Origin: Acinetobacter sp. C26M
Lineage (GTDB): Bacteria > Pseudomonadota > Gammaproteobacteria > Pseudomonadales > Moraxellaceae
Assembly (NCBI RefSeq): GCF_023702675.1
Contig: NZ_CP098478.1
Location: 3,596,001 to 3,660,000 of the forward strand
Direction of reading: 5' to 3'
DNA: 64,000 nt
The notes beneath the pieces are model-generated. The model worked only from the letters and a program-made list of their open reading frames with translations, was not told the DNA's origin and searched no databases. Below are positions 53,016-61,847 of this stretch, piece after piece; the stretch's first letter is position 1; every line of letters starts with the position of its first letter. A program made the translations under genes and the position numbers.

Positions 53016-53043
53016 AATTACCCATCTTAAGATGGGCAATTTT
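53016..53043 (-). terminator. Terminator of the feo locus
   Basis: AATTGCCCATCTT / AAGATGGGTAATT stem followed by TTTT on the minus strand. Confidence 0.85.
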
Positions 53044-53046
53044 GTT

Positions 53047-53298
53047 TTACCGCCATTTGACCGTTTGAATAGGTTCCGCTTTTTTGTTCTCCGCTTCATC
53101 CGTAGAACAGCCACAGCCACCACCACAACCGACAGCCATTTTCGGCTTTAACCATACTGCCAAGCGTTGCCAACCTAAACGTTGACAAAGATCGGACAGA
53201 CTCAGAAATGCTGAACTCGCTGTTTGAGGGAATACCTTCTTAAAGACCACAACAGTACTCCACAGCACCAATACAGCAACAATCAAGTACTCAAACAT
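53047..53298 (-). CDS. Small FeoB-associated Cys-rich membrane protein
   Basis: 83 residues. One N-terminal membrane helix (FEYLIVAVLVLWSTVVVFKK), a Leu/Trp-containing middle part and a cytosolic cysteine cluster VGCGGGCGCSTDE. The architecture (anchor plus Cys-rich tail next to feoB) resembles FeoB-associated Cys-rich proteins, though sequence identity to that family is not clear; DUF6587 is another possibility. GGAGAGG precedes the ATG. It follows feoB with repeat copy E between. Confidence 0.75.
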   Translation of the reverse strand: MFEYLIVAVLVLWSTVVVFKKVFPQTASSAFLSLSDLCQRLGWQRLAVWLKPKMAVGCGGGCGCSTDEAENKKAEPIQTVKWR

Positions 53299-53313
53299 AA
53301 GCGCCTCTCCAAT

Positions 53314-53350
53314 AATTACCTCCCTTTTTAAAGGGAGGCGAGGTGGGATT
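53314..53350. repeat. Palindromic intergenic repeat element, copy E (feoB - Cys-rich gene gap)
   Basis: CCTCCCTTTTTAAAGGGAGG followed by CGAGGTGGGATT. Its reverse complement nearly matches the left half of copy D. Confidence 0.75.
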
Positions 53351-53352
53351 TC

Positions 53353-55206
53353 TTAACCCCAAATGCTTGATGCAATTTGGTAAGTTAAGAAAGACATTAA
53401 ATACGCCAAACCAAATAAATACGCAGTCATCACAGCAACATGTTTCCATGAACCTGTCTCACGGCGTACTGTTGCTAAGGTTGCCAAACAATGCGGTGCA
53501 TAGATGAACCATACCAACAATGATAAACCTGTTGCCAATGACCAACCTGTACCATCCGCACTAATTAAATGAGAAAGACCCTGTGAGATCGCATCATCAT
53601 CAGCACCAGATAAAGCATAGACCGTACCCAAAGCCGCAACTACAACTTCACGCGCTGCCATTGCAGGAATAAGCGCAACCACAATCTGCCAATTAAAACC
53701 AACAGGTGCAAAAATCGGTTGTAGCAAGTGCCCTAACATCCCAGCAAAGCTGTAATCAATATCAGGTAAGGTTGCCCCTTCTGGTGCTTGTGGGAACGTA
53801 CATAAGAACCAGAGCAAAATCGACAGGGCAAAGATAATGCCACCGACACGTTTTAAGAAGATTTTACCGCGATCTAGCAAGCCAATCCCGACACTTTTCA
53901 GATCTGGAATACGGTAACTTGGTAATTCAAGCAAAAGTGCATGTTGTGATTTATCTTTTTGCAAAAATTTCATCACGATCGCCACACAGAGTGCACTCAC
54001 AATCCCTGACATGTATAGACCGAATAAAACCAGACCCTGTAGATTGAAAATGCCCCAGACCGTTTGACTTGGAATAAAGGCAGCAATCAACAGTGCATAA
54101 ACGGGTAACCGCGCAGAACAGGTCATCAATGGCGCGACCATAATCGTGGTAAAACGATCACGCGGATCGCTGATACTACGGGTTGCCATGATCCCCGGTA
54201 CCGCACAAGCAAAACTTGATAGTAGTGGAATAAAAGCGCGACCACTTAAACCTGCTTTAAACATCAACTTATCAAGCAAGAATGCGGCACGAGGTAAATA
54301 ACCTGATTCTTCTAAAACTAAAATAAAGAAGAATAAAATTAAAATCTGTGGCAAGAACACAACCACACTACCTGCACCTGCAATAATCCCGTCCACGACT
54401 AAACTATGCAGTAAAGGTTGCGAGATATACTCTCCGAGCTTCTCACCAAACCATGCAAAGAAGGTTTCGATGCCATCCATAAATGGAGCAGCCCAAGCAA
54501 ATACTGCTTGGAATACAATAAACATCATGACCGCAAGGCTAAGCAAACCGAGCACTGGATGTAAGAAAATTTTATCGAGAAAGTCAGTACGCTTATCTTC
54601 TTGATCGACGAAATTCACCACATCATTGAAAATAACTTCAATTTTCTGATGATGATCGCCTTTCAATCCACTCAGTTCAGTTTGTGGAACTGTATATTTA
54701 CCTTGATCCAGCGCATGCAATAAATTCTCAATACCTGAATTACGGACAGCAACTGTTTCAACAACAGGCACTCCAAGACGCTCAGAAAGTTTTTGTGTAT
54801 TGATCTGGATACCGCGACGACGCGCTTCATCCATCATATTTAATACCACAAGAATCGGGCGACCTAGCTCAATGACTTCCAACACCAAACCGAGATGCAA
54901 TTTTAAGTTGGTTGCATCCACTACACACAGAAAAGCATCTTGCTGCCCTTCTTCCGCAATTTTGCCTTGGCAAACATCACGGGTGATTTCTTCGTCTGGA
55001 CTGGTTGCTTGTAAACTATAAGTTCCTGGCAAATCCAAAACACGTACTGCTTTCCCAGAAGGAAGCTGAAAATGTCCAACCTTGCGTTCAACGGTTACAC
55101 CCGCATAGTTCGCAACTTTTTGGCGTGTACCTGTTAAATGGTTGAATAAAGATGTCTTACCGCAGTTTGGATTTCCCACAAGGGCAACACGTAACGCATC
55201 ACTCAT
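53353..55206 (-). CDS. feoB: Ferrous iron transporter FeoB
   Basis: 617 residues, a shorter type than the E. coli protein (about 770). The N-terminal G domain has G1 GNPNCGKTSL, G3 DLPGTYSL and G4 NMMD. The C-terminal membrane domain includes the Cys-containing gates LLSSFACAVPGIMATR and APLMTCSARLPVY. It imports Fe(2+) across the inner membrane. Its ATG overlaps the feoA stop (ATGA). Confidence 0.97.
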   Translation of the reverse strand: MSDALRVALVGNPNCGKTSLFNHLTGTRQKVANYAGVTVERKVGHFQLPSGKAVRVLDLPGTYSLQATSPDEEITRDVCQGKIAEEGQQDAFLCVVDATNLKLHLGLVLEVIELGRPILVVLNMMDEARRRGIQINTQKLSERLGVPVVETVAVRNSGIENLLHALDQGKYTVPQTELSGLKGDHHQKIEVIFNDVVNFVDQEDKRTDFLDKIFLHPVLGLLSLAVMMFIVFQAVFAWAAPFMDGIETFFAWFGEKLGEYISQPLLHSLVVDGIIAGAGSVVVFLPQILILFFFILVLEESGYLPRAAFLLDKLMFKAGLSGRAFIPLLSSFACAVPGIMATRSISDPRDRFTTIMVAPLMTCSARLPVYALLIAAFIPSQTVWGIFNLQGLVLFGLYMSGIVSALCVAIVMKFLQKDKSQHALLLELPSYRIPDLKSVGIGLLDRGKIFLKRVGGIIFALSILLWFLCTFPQAPEGATLPDIDYSFAGMLGHLLQPIFAPVGFNWQIVVALIPAMAAREVVVAALGTVYALSGADDDAISQGLSHLISADGTGWSLATGLSLLVWFIYAPHCLATLATVRRETGSWKHVAVMTAYLFGLAYLMSFLTYQIASSIWG

Positions 55207-55463
55207 GCAGGTGCTCCTTCAAGTTGAATTTCAATTTTATCCGCTTCAGCTTTTCGTAACGCAAAACGCGTAAAACCGAGCTGGATTAGAATCGGATCTC
55301 CACCAAAAATACCTTTGGTAATCACCTGTACTTGTGTACCTGGCACAAAGCCTAAACTTTCTAAACGAACTGCAACTAAATCTGGCTGTTCTGTCTCATC
55401 GACCACGCGATTTACTTTCGTAATCATCGCTGTTTGCTTGACTTTTAATGCTGACAATCGCAC
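55203..55463 (-). CDS. feoA: Ferrous iron transport protein FeoA
   Basis: 86 residues, SH3-like fold, with LESLGFVPGTQVQVITKGIFG and DPILIQLGFTRFALRKAEAD. It is a cytosolic partner of FeoB. The start is GTG 55463 with GAAGGG upstream. It opens the feoA-feoB-Cys-rich operon under a Fur-type promoter. Confidence 0.94.
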   Translation of the reverse strand: MRLSALKVKQTAMITKVNRVVDETEQPDLVAVRLESLGFVPGTQVQVITKGIFGGDPILIQLGFTRFALRKAEADKIEIQLEGAPA

Positions 55464-55491
55464 CGTCTCTAACCCTTCACCCTTTTTTTCT

Positions 55492-55521
55492 AGTATACAA
55501 GCAAATGAGAATAATTACCAA
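55492..55521 (-). promoter_or_regulatory. feoA promoter with overlapping Fur box
   Basis: Minus strand TTGGTA, 18-bp spacer, TATACT. The plus-strand string GCAAATGAGAATAATTACC at 55501-55519 lies within the spacer and matches the 19-bp Fur consensus GATAATGATAATCATTATC at 14 positions. Fur-iron would block the promoter directly. Confidence 0.7.
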
Positions 55522-55664
55522 AACCAATCTCAGTGGCATTTGCTTCTGTGACAGATCGACAACAATTCATTTTTCTTTTACAGTGCAATTGAATCAAGAA
55601 TAATTCAGGGTATCCCTCGCCCCAAAATACATCTATCACTTTTATAGAAATGCCTTAAGCCTAT

Positions 55665-56585
55665 ATGTTAAATAAAAAACCTCGTATTCCTGCTGCGGTT
55701 AACATTCCCGAACATTTGAGTTTTCTACAGGGTTTTCGGGATTATCTGGTTGCTCAAACCGTGAGCCCACATACGCGCAATGCGTATTTATCTGACCTGG
55801 TTCAATGTAGCGAATTACATCAAAATGCGACCTTACCGCAATGGTCGAGTGATGATATTGCCGATGTGCTAATCGCACTTACAAAAGCTGGGAAAAGCCC
55901 TCGTTCAATTGCACGCTGCCTATCAGCCTTAAGACAATTTTATAAATTTTTAAGAGAGCAAAAGTTACGGGATGATAATCCTGTTGCTAGCCATCATTCC
56001 CCTAAAATTGGCCGAGCATTACCCAAAGACTTATCAGAACAAGATGTTGAAGCATTGATCAATGCACCAGATATTAATACAGCACTTGGACTACGTGATC
56101 GTGCCATGTTCGAGGTACTTTATGCCTGCGGTTTACGCGTTTCCGAGTTACTTAATTTACGTTTAGAACTGATCAACCTAAAGCAAGGTTTTGTACGGAT
56201 TACGGGTAAAGGCAATAAAGAGCGCCTTGTTCCTCTCGGACAATTTGCCTGTGACTGGATTGAGAAATACTTGGCAGAATCACGTCCACAACTCTACAAG
56301 AGCAGCACCGACTATTTATTCCTTACACAACACGGTGGCATTATGAGTCGGCAAAATTTTTGGTATGCGATCAAACGCTATGCACTACAAGCCAGTATTC
56401 AAGCTGAGCTATCACCGCATACCTTACGCCATGCTTTCGCAACCCATTTACTTAATCATGGTGCAGATTTACGCGTGGTACAAATGCTGCTTGGTCACAG
56501 TGACCTTTCCACCACACAAATTTATACCCATGTTGCACAACATCGTATGCAGGAATTGCATGGCAAATACCATCCACGAGGCTAA
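55665..56585 (+). CDS. xerD: Site-specific tyrosine recombinase XerD
   Basis: 306 residues. The N-terminal SAM-like core-binding domain covers about residues 18-105. The catalytic domain carries R in GLRVSELL, K in GKGNKERLVPLG, the HTLRHAFATHLL box (His, Arg), the GHSDLSTTQIYTHV His and the Tyr nucleophile. XerCD resolves chromosome dimers at dif. The xerD-dsbC-hom-thrC order of pseudomonads makes this XerD rather than XerC. Confidence 0.93.
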   Translation: MLNKKPRIPAAVNIPEHLSFLQGFRDYLVAQTVSPHTRNAYLSDLVQCSELHQNATLPQWSSDDIADVLIALTKAGKSPRSIARCLSALRQFYKFLREQKLRDDNPVASHHSPKIGRALPKDLSEQDVEALINAPDINTALGLRDRAMFEVLYACGLRVSELLNLRLELINLKQGFVRITGKGNKERLVPLGQFACDWIEKYLAESRPQLYKSSTDYLFLTQHGGIMSRQNFWYAIKRYALQASIQAELSPHTLRHAFATHLLNHGADLRVVQMLLGHSDLSTTQIYTHVAQHRMQELHGKYHPRG

Positions 56586-56719
56586 AACCACCTTTGGTCT
56601 AGCTTTTCACTAAAATTTGATTTTGTTCACACAGCCTATGCAAGATTTAACGAAGTGTTTCCGTTTTTTTGCTATGCTAAGCCCCTTATATAAATGAATT
56701 CGTACAAAAAAGGTTCTAT

Positions 56720-57535
56720 ATGTTGTTTACTCGGTCTCAACTTGTAATTGCTTGTACATTAGCATCAACATTATTAGTCAGTGCTTGCTCAAAAGAAAAC
56801 TCAGCACAAAAACAAGATGCACTCACAGCAAGTGCACCTGCGACAGGTGAAGCATCAACATTGAATGAACGCAATGCACAACAGCGTTTGATCTCGACCT
56901 TAGAGAAAAATTTTAAAACAGCCAACATCAATGCCAAAATTCTTGCCATTAAAAAAACTGAAGTGCCAAATTTATTCTGGGTAAGCCTCGAAGGTATGGG
57001 TTCAGTCTATGCAACGGCTGATGGACAATACATTATTCAAGGTGATGTGGTCCGTTTAGGCGATAAGCAACTGCACAATGTGAGTGACGCCTTACAAGCA
57101 ACCGAAAATAAAAAACATTTAGCTTCACTCAAAACTGAAGATCTAATCGTTTATCCAGCGTCAGGTGGTAAAGCGAAGCATGTGATTTATGTATTTACAG
57201 ATTCAAGCTGCCCATACTGCCATAAATTGCATGAGCATCTTGCCGAGATCAATGCCAAAGGGATTGAAGTGCGTTATATCGCATGGCCACGTGGTGAACA
57301 GTTCATGCCAACTATGCAGGCAATTTGGTGTAGTGAAGATCGTAAGGCAGCCTTCGATCAAGCGGCTAAAGGTTTACCCGTTTCTGCGGCTGAATGTAAA
57401 AACCCTGTTCGTGACCAATATCAATTGGGCTTAAATATGGGGGTAAATGGTACACCTGCAATTTATAACGTCGATGGTGAGTATTTAGGTGGTTATATGA
57501 CTCCTGAAGAAATCGTTCAACGCTTAAACAAATAA
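56720..57535 (+). CDS. dsbC: Thiol:disulfide interchange protein DsbC with a lipobox
   Basis: 271 residues. After a signal peptide with lipobox V20-S-A-C23 come a Gln/Ala-rich linker, the N-terminal dimerisation domain (about 55-125) and the thioredoxin domain with C164-P-Y-C167. A second pair, C204 and C226, matches the structural disulfide of DsbC. It isomerises non-native disulfides in the periplasm. The lipobox suggests it may be membrane anchored, which is unusual for this family. It lies between xerD and hom. Confidence 0.9.
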   Translation: MLFTRSQLVIACTLASTLLVSACSKENSAQKQDALTASAPATGEASTLNERNAQQRLISTLEKNFKTANINAKILAIKKTEVPNLFWVSLEGMGSVYATADGQYIIQGDVVRLGDKQLHNVSDALQATENKKHLASLKTEDLIVYPASGGKAKHVIYVFTDSSCPYCHKLHEHLAEINAKGIEVRYIAWPRGEQFMPTMQAIWCSEDRKAAFDQAAKGLPVSAAECKNPVRDQYQLGLNMGVNGTPAIYNVDGEYLGGYMTPEEIVQRLNK

Positions 57536-57560
57536 ATCCAGCCCCTACCCAAAAATAACA

Positions 57561-57617
57561 AAGACTAGGGCGACAGATTAAAGATGATCTTAGCCCTAGT
57601 GTCTGCGCATTTTTTTA
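57561..57617 (+). terminator. Probable terminator of dsbC
   Basis: ACTAGGGC..GCCCTAGT with a 21-nt loop that contains a smaller stem, followed by a TTTTTTT at 57611-57617. Confidence 0.5.
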
Positions 57618-57664
57618 GCTATGATCAAGCTTCATTAAAATGATTGAATATAATGGAGTGTGAC

Positions 57665-58966
57665 GTGAAACCAGTTCGTCTGGCGATACTCGGTCTTGGT
57701 ACTGTAGGTGGTGGAGCCCTTAAATTACTACAAGAAAATGCTGCGGAAATTAAACGCCGTACCGGTCGAGAAATTCAAATTACACACGTAGGCACACGCC
57801 GTCCACGTCCAGATTTACAGCTCGAAGGCATTCAACAAAGTGATGACCTGATGGAAATCGTACGTCAACCTGATGTTGATGTTGTGGTTGAAGTCATGGG
57901 TGGCATTCATCCCGCTTATGAAGTCATCATGGAAGCCATTAAGCATGGCAAACAAGTGGTAACAGCAAACAAAGCCTTGCTTGCTGAACATGGCAATGAA
58001 TTATTTAAAGCAGCAGAAGACAATGCCGTACAAATCGCTTATGAAGCAGCGGTTGCAGGTGGTATTCCAATTATTAAAGTCATCCGCGAAGGCCTTGCAG
58101 CGAACCATATCGAATGGCTAGCAGGGATCATTAATGGTACTGGTAACTTCATTCTGACTGAAATGCGTGAAAAAGGTCGTGCTTTTGATGATGTATTAAA
58201 AGAAGCACAGGAACTTGGCTATGCTGAAGCAGACCCAACTTTTGATGTTGAAGGCATTGATGCTGCACATAAACTGACAATTTTAGCCTCATGTGCATTT
58301 GGTATTCCGCTACAGTTTAATAAGGTCTATACCGAAGGTATCAGCAAAATCACTGCTCAAGATGTGAAATATGCAGAAGAACTTGGTTTTCGTATCAAGC
58401 ACTTAGGTATCGCACGTCGTGCAGAGAAAGGCATTGAGTTACGTGTACATCCAACTTTAATTCCTGCTGAAGAATTGATTGCTAACGTTAATGGCGTTAA
58501 AAATGCAGTCTTGGTACAGGCCAATGCAGTTGGCCCTACTTTATATTACGGCGCTGGCGCTGGCGCTGGTCCAACCGCTTCTGCTGTAGTTGCTGACGTG
58601 ATTGATATCGTTCGTGATATTTCTTATACCGAAGATGGTGCAGGAACGATTCCTCAGCTTGCCTTCGAAGCACTGACTAATGTGCCTATCTTGAGCCGTG
58701 AAGAAATGACCACAGGTTATTACATCCGTCTCAATGCAGAAGATCAAACAGGCGTACTCGCTGATGTCACGACAATTCTAAGCCGTGCTGGAATTAGTAT
58801 TGATGCCATCATGCAGCAATCACGCTTAAAAGATCTGATTCCAATCGTGATTTTAACGGATCCAATTGTTGAATCAAAAATGGATGAAGCACTTGCTCAA
58901 ATTCAAGCATTACCTGCAATTCGTGGCGAAATCGTAAGAATTCGTTTAGAATCGCTCGATAGTTAA
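57665..58966 (+). CDS. hom: Homoserine dehydrogenase
   Basis: 433 residues from GTG 57665, with GGAG 6 nt upstream and the family start VKPVRLAILGLGTVGGG; an in-frame ATG at 57653 is rejected. The NAD(P) fold, the catalytic core (AYEAAVAGGIPIIKVIREGL; ADPTFDVEGIDAAHKL) and a C-terminal ACT domain (YIRLNAEDQTGVLADVTTIL) are present; the ACT domain allows threonine feedback. thrC follows after 107 bp holding repeat copy F. Confidence 0.96.
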   Translation: MKPVRLAILGLGTVGGGALKLLQENAAEIKRRTGREIQITHVGTRRPRPDLQLEGIQQSDDLMEIVRQPDVDVVVEVMGGIHPAYEVIMEAIKHGKQVVTANKALLAEHGNELFKAAEDNAVQIAYEAAVAGGIPIIKVIREGLAANHIEWLAGIINGTGNFILTEMREKGRAFDDVLKEAQELGYAEADPTFDVEGIDAAHKLTILASCAFGIPLQFNKVYTEGISKITAQDVKYAEELGFRIKHLGIARRAEKGIELRVHPTLIPAEELIANVNGVKNAVLVQANAVGPTLYYGAGAGAGPTASAVVADVIDIVRDISYTEDGAGTIPQLAFEALTNVPILSREEMTTGYYIRLNAEDQTGVLADVTTILSRAGISIDAIMQQSRLKDLIPIVILTDPIVESKMDEALAQIQALPAIRGEIVRIRLESLDS

Positions 58967-58975
58967 TCAGTTTAA

Positions 58976-59046
58976 ATCCCCTCACCCTTCTTCACTCAAG
59001 AATGGAACTGCTCTCTTTTGAAAGGGAGCTTGTTGAGCGGGATTTT
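58976..59046. repeat. Palindromic intergenic repeat element, copy F (hom-thrC gap)
   Basis: AATCCCCTCACCC at one end and GAGCGGGATTTT at the other form outer arms; within is CTCTCTTTTGAAAGGGAG. The most degenerate copy. Confidence 0.55.
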
Positions 59047-59073
59047 CTCTCTACCTCATATTGGAACACCATC

Positions 59074-60213
59074 ATGTCGAATGCCAATCGTTATACTGGT
59101 CTTGTAGATCGTTATCGTGACCGTTTACCTGTGTCTGCAACTACACGCGCAATTTCTTTAGGTGAAGGGAATACCCCACTGATTAAACTAGAGAACATTC
59201 CACGTATTATTGGCAAAAACGTCGAAATCTATGTGAAATACGAAGGTCTGAACCCAACAGGTTCTTTTAAAGACCGTGGTATGACGATGGCTGTGACTAA
59301 AGCAGTTGAAGAAGGCTCTAAAGCGATTATCTGTGCATCTACAGGCAATACTTCAGCAGCAGCAGCAGCGTATGCAGCACGTGCAGGCATCAAAGCGTTC
59401 GTATTAATCCCAGAAGGCAAAATTGCCATGGGTAAAATGGCGCAGGCAATGATGTACGGTGCGATTACCATGCAAATTCGTGGTAACTTCGATGACGGTA
59501 TGCGTTTAGTAAAAGAAGTTGCAGATCAAGCACCTGTAACCATTGTAAATTCAATCAACCCTTACCGTTTGCAAGGTCAAAAAACCATTGCTTATGAAAT
59601 CGTAGAAGCATTGGGGCGCGCACCTGACTATCACTGCTTACCAGTTGGTAATGCGGGTAACATCACTGCACACTGGATGGGTTATACCGAAGCAGTTGCA
59701 AACCAACCTGCTGATCAGTTTGAACAAGTGATCTATGATGCGGCTACAGATCAATTCACTGGTCCTAAACCAGAAGGCTTACCAACAATGGTCGGTTATC
59801 AAGCATCTGGTGCTGCGCCGTTCTTACGTGGTGCGCCTGTTGAAAACCCAGAAACTGTTGCAACAGCGATTCGTATCGGTAATCCACAAAGCTGGAACCA
59901 TGCAAAAGCAGTGGTACGTGATTCTAAAGGTTGGTTCGATGAACTCACTGATGCTGAGATTCTAGAAGCTCAACGCCTACTTTCTATGTATGAAGGTGTC
60001 TTTGTCGAACCTGCGTCAGCAGCGTCTATTGGTGGTGCAATCCGTGACCTTAAAGCAGGTAAAATTGCTGAAGGTTCTGTGATTGTATGTACCGTTACAG
60101 GTAATGGCTTAAAAGATCCAGATACCGCAATCAAGCAATGTGCTGATGCCGTGATGTTGTCAATTGACGCGACCATGGATCAAGTGAAAGATTCTATCCT
60201 TTCAAATATGTAA
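59074..60213 (+). CDS. thrC: Threonine synthase
   Basis: 379 residues from ATG 59074 (MSNANRYTGLV); a longer frame runs through repeat copy F and is rejected. PLP lysine in NPTGSFKDRGM, glycine loop PVGNAGNITAHWMG, and CTVTGNGLKDP are intact. It is the shorter (Bacillus-like) type rather than the 428-residue E. coli type. It converts phosphohomoserine to threonine. GGAA lies 8-10 nt before the start. Confidence 0.96.
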   Translation: MSNANRYTGLVDRYRDRLPVSATTRAISLGEGNTPLIKLENIPRIIGKNVEIYVKYEGLNPTGSFKDRGMTMAVTKAVEEGSKAIICASTGNTSAAAAAYAARAGIKAFVLIPEGKIAMGKMAQAMMYGAITMQIRGNFDDGMRLVKEVADQAPVTIVNSINPYRLQGQKTIAYEIVEALGRAPDYHCLPVGNAGNITAHWMGYTEAVANQPADQFEQVIYDAATDQFTGPKPEGLPTMVGYQASGAAPFLRGAPVENPETVATAIRIGNPQSWNHAKAVVRDSKGWFDELTDAEILEAQRLLSMYEGVFVEPASAASIGGAIRDLKAGKIAEGSVIVCTVTGNGLKDPDTAIKQCADAVMLSIDATMDQVKDSILSNM

Positions 60214-60224
60214 GCATCAATGCT

Positions 60225-60257
60225 GAAAAAAAACCAGTTGCAAGCAACTGGTTTTTT
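60225..60257. terminator. Bidirectional terminator between thrC and the uncharacterised gene pair
   Basis: AAAACCAGTTGC / GCAACTGGTTTT with a 2-nt centre, A and T runs on either side. Confidence 0.92.
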
Positions 60258-60276
60258 ATGGGCTTAAATATAAGCC

Positions 60277-61062
60277 TTATTCTTCTTCGTATTCATAATC
60301 TTCATCATAGCTATATTGTGCAGCTAATTCCTTTTCAATCCTCTGGATTTCTTCAAGCTCAATTTCTTTGATTTCAAATAATGGTTGTTTGAGTAAAGGG
60401 TTTACCGCATATAAAGCGTCTTCTTCCCAACCTTGCATAATCGTTAAAATTTGGCTTTTCTGATCGTATTTCAAACCAGATTGCGCTGTGATCATTGCCT
60501 GTAAGAGTACAGGTTGATCAGACAACTCATCAAGTGAGCCTTTAAGCTGAATATCACCATAGTCATAATCTGCAAAAATAGTTGCGACATTGGTTTTTAA
60601 TTGTTCAGGTTGATCTGCATAAGCTAAACTGGCAAAAAACTCATCATGCTCTTCCACCCATTTCTGTTTTTTGACTGACCAAAGCGCATAAAACCTAGCC
60701 TCATGTTCAAACTGTACCAGTTGAAATTTTTGCATTCCTGCCAATTGAATAAATTCAAAGGTATCTTCATCGCTTAAACTTTCAGGTAACACATCATCTG
60801 AAATATCCCCATCTTCGCAGACATGCTCGCCACAACGTGAGAATACAAAATCATCCAGTTGTTTTAATAATGCTTCATCTGCATCAAAAAGGGATTCAAC
60901 TTCATACAGAGCGAAATCTCGCGCCCCATCAATTTCAAGCTTTTTATATGCAGCCTCGGCTTGGGCTCTATCCTCAAAAACATTGGCAATACGATTGCCT
61001 GCGACATAAAAGACCTCATCGTTATAGCCAAAGTATTTGGCACGAATCACGTAAGTGGTCAT
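60277..61062 (-). CDS. Uncharacterised acidic protein
   Basis: 261 residues with no signal peptide or membrane helix. The N-terminus TTYVIRAKYFGYNDEVFYVAG looks like a short beta domain of about 55 residues; the remainder is helical and very acidic, ending in SYDEDYEYEEE. A CGEHVC pair near residue 77 is the only cysteine motif. I recognise no family. The start overlaps the stop of the next-upstream gene (61059), so the two are cotranscribed and may work together. Confidence 0.75.
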   Translation of the reverse strand: MTTYVIRAKYFGYNDEVFYVAGNRIANVFEDRAQAEAAYKKLEIDGARDFALYEVESLFDADEALLKQLDDFVFSRCGEHVCEDGDISDDVLPESLSDEDTFEFIQLAGMQKFQLVQFEHEARFYALWSVKKQKWVEEHDEFFASLAYADQPEQLKTNVATIFADYDYGDIQLKGSLDELSDQPVLLQAMITAQSGLKYDQKSQILTIMQGWEEDALYAVNPLLKQPLFEIKEIELEEIQRIEKELAAQYSYDEDYEYEEE

Positions 61063-61697
61063 GTTGTTCCCCTTAATTCATTATCATTGAGTTGTTTTAT
61101 TTGATGTAATGCTTGAGCACTTGCAGGAATTGCCATGCCATTATCCATCCATAATTCAAAATGCATGGCATTAAAAAAATCAGCAGGGCTATACACAATA
61201 TTGTCCAGTTTCGGCAGTTGCCCAATCCTTGGCAAAATATCGTAGATAAACCAACTGTTATGGGTGAACAATAGTGAATGCAATTTCCCCGTCAGCGCCA
61301 AAGGCGATAACATTAATTGTGAGAGTGCTTTATCCTGCACATAATCATGATGTAACTGTTCTAAATGCTGTTCAAAGTTCTGAGGCAATTGTCTTGCATC
61401 TATCGCATTTACAAAGTCATTGAGTGTCGGAATAAAACGCTGTTGGTAATCCACCAATAAATGATCACGTTCACACAAATCTTTAATATCAATCGATTTG
61501 CCTGCACTATTTTGAAGGCTATGCCCAAACACAGGAACCACAACCGAATTTATGCCCCACAAAGTATGTAAAATTCGGTGTCGCGCATCGCTACATAGGC
61601 TTTTGGTACTGTCTATAAACGCATGTAGTTCATAGTAGTCTTCGGGCTCCCCACCCCAGCGTTTTGCAGAAATCCGTGCATGTTGCATCGCATTCAT
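61059..61697 (-). CDS. Uncharacterised protein, DUF6915-like
   Basis: 212 residues. The first 65 residues (MQHARISAKRWGGEPEDYYE..HRILHTLWGINSVVVPVFGH) are rich in His and look like the DUF6915 N-terminal pattern with a possible metal site; the remainder is helical. No signal peptide. Start could be 61697 or the ATG three codons later; neither has a clear ribosome site. It overlaps the next gene by four bases. Function unknown. Confidence 0.7.
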   Translation of the reverse strand: MNAMQHARISAKRWGGEPEDYYELHAFIDSTKSLCSDARHRILHTLWGINSVVVPVFGHSLQNSAGKSIDIKDLCERDHLLVDYQQRFIPTLNDFVNAIDARQLPQNFEQHLEQLHHDYVQDKALSQLMLSPLALTGKLHSLLFTHNSWFIYDILPRIGQLPKLDNIVYSPADFFNAMHFELWMDNGMAIPASAQALHQIKQLNDNELRGTT

Positions 61698-61803
61698 AAC
61701 GGTATGTCATCATTTTTTGGTGTATGCACACATTAGCCGATTTAGGCTCAAAAAACGAACACAATTTATTGAAATAAGACAAGTTGTGTCGCCTTATTCA
61801 GGC

Positions 61804-61831
61804 ATAAAAAAACTCCCCATAAAGAGGAGTT
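61804..61831 (-). terminator. Terminator of pbpG
   Basis: AACTCC / GGAGTT stem followed by TTTTTT on the minus strand, 16 nt after the stop. Confidence 0.8.
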
Positions 61832-61847
61832 ATTTAATTTAAAAGGA

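Noticed and set aside
53353..55206. FeoB as a truncated pseudogene
   Set aside because: The G domain and the whole membrane domain motifs are present and there is a coupled start; a shorter FeoB type exists.
55665..56585. Tyrosine recombinase as a mark of a mobile element
   Set aside because: The order xerD-dsbC-hom-thrC is core genome and no attachment sites, integrase partners or composition shift are seen.
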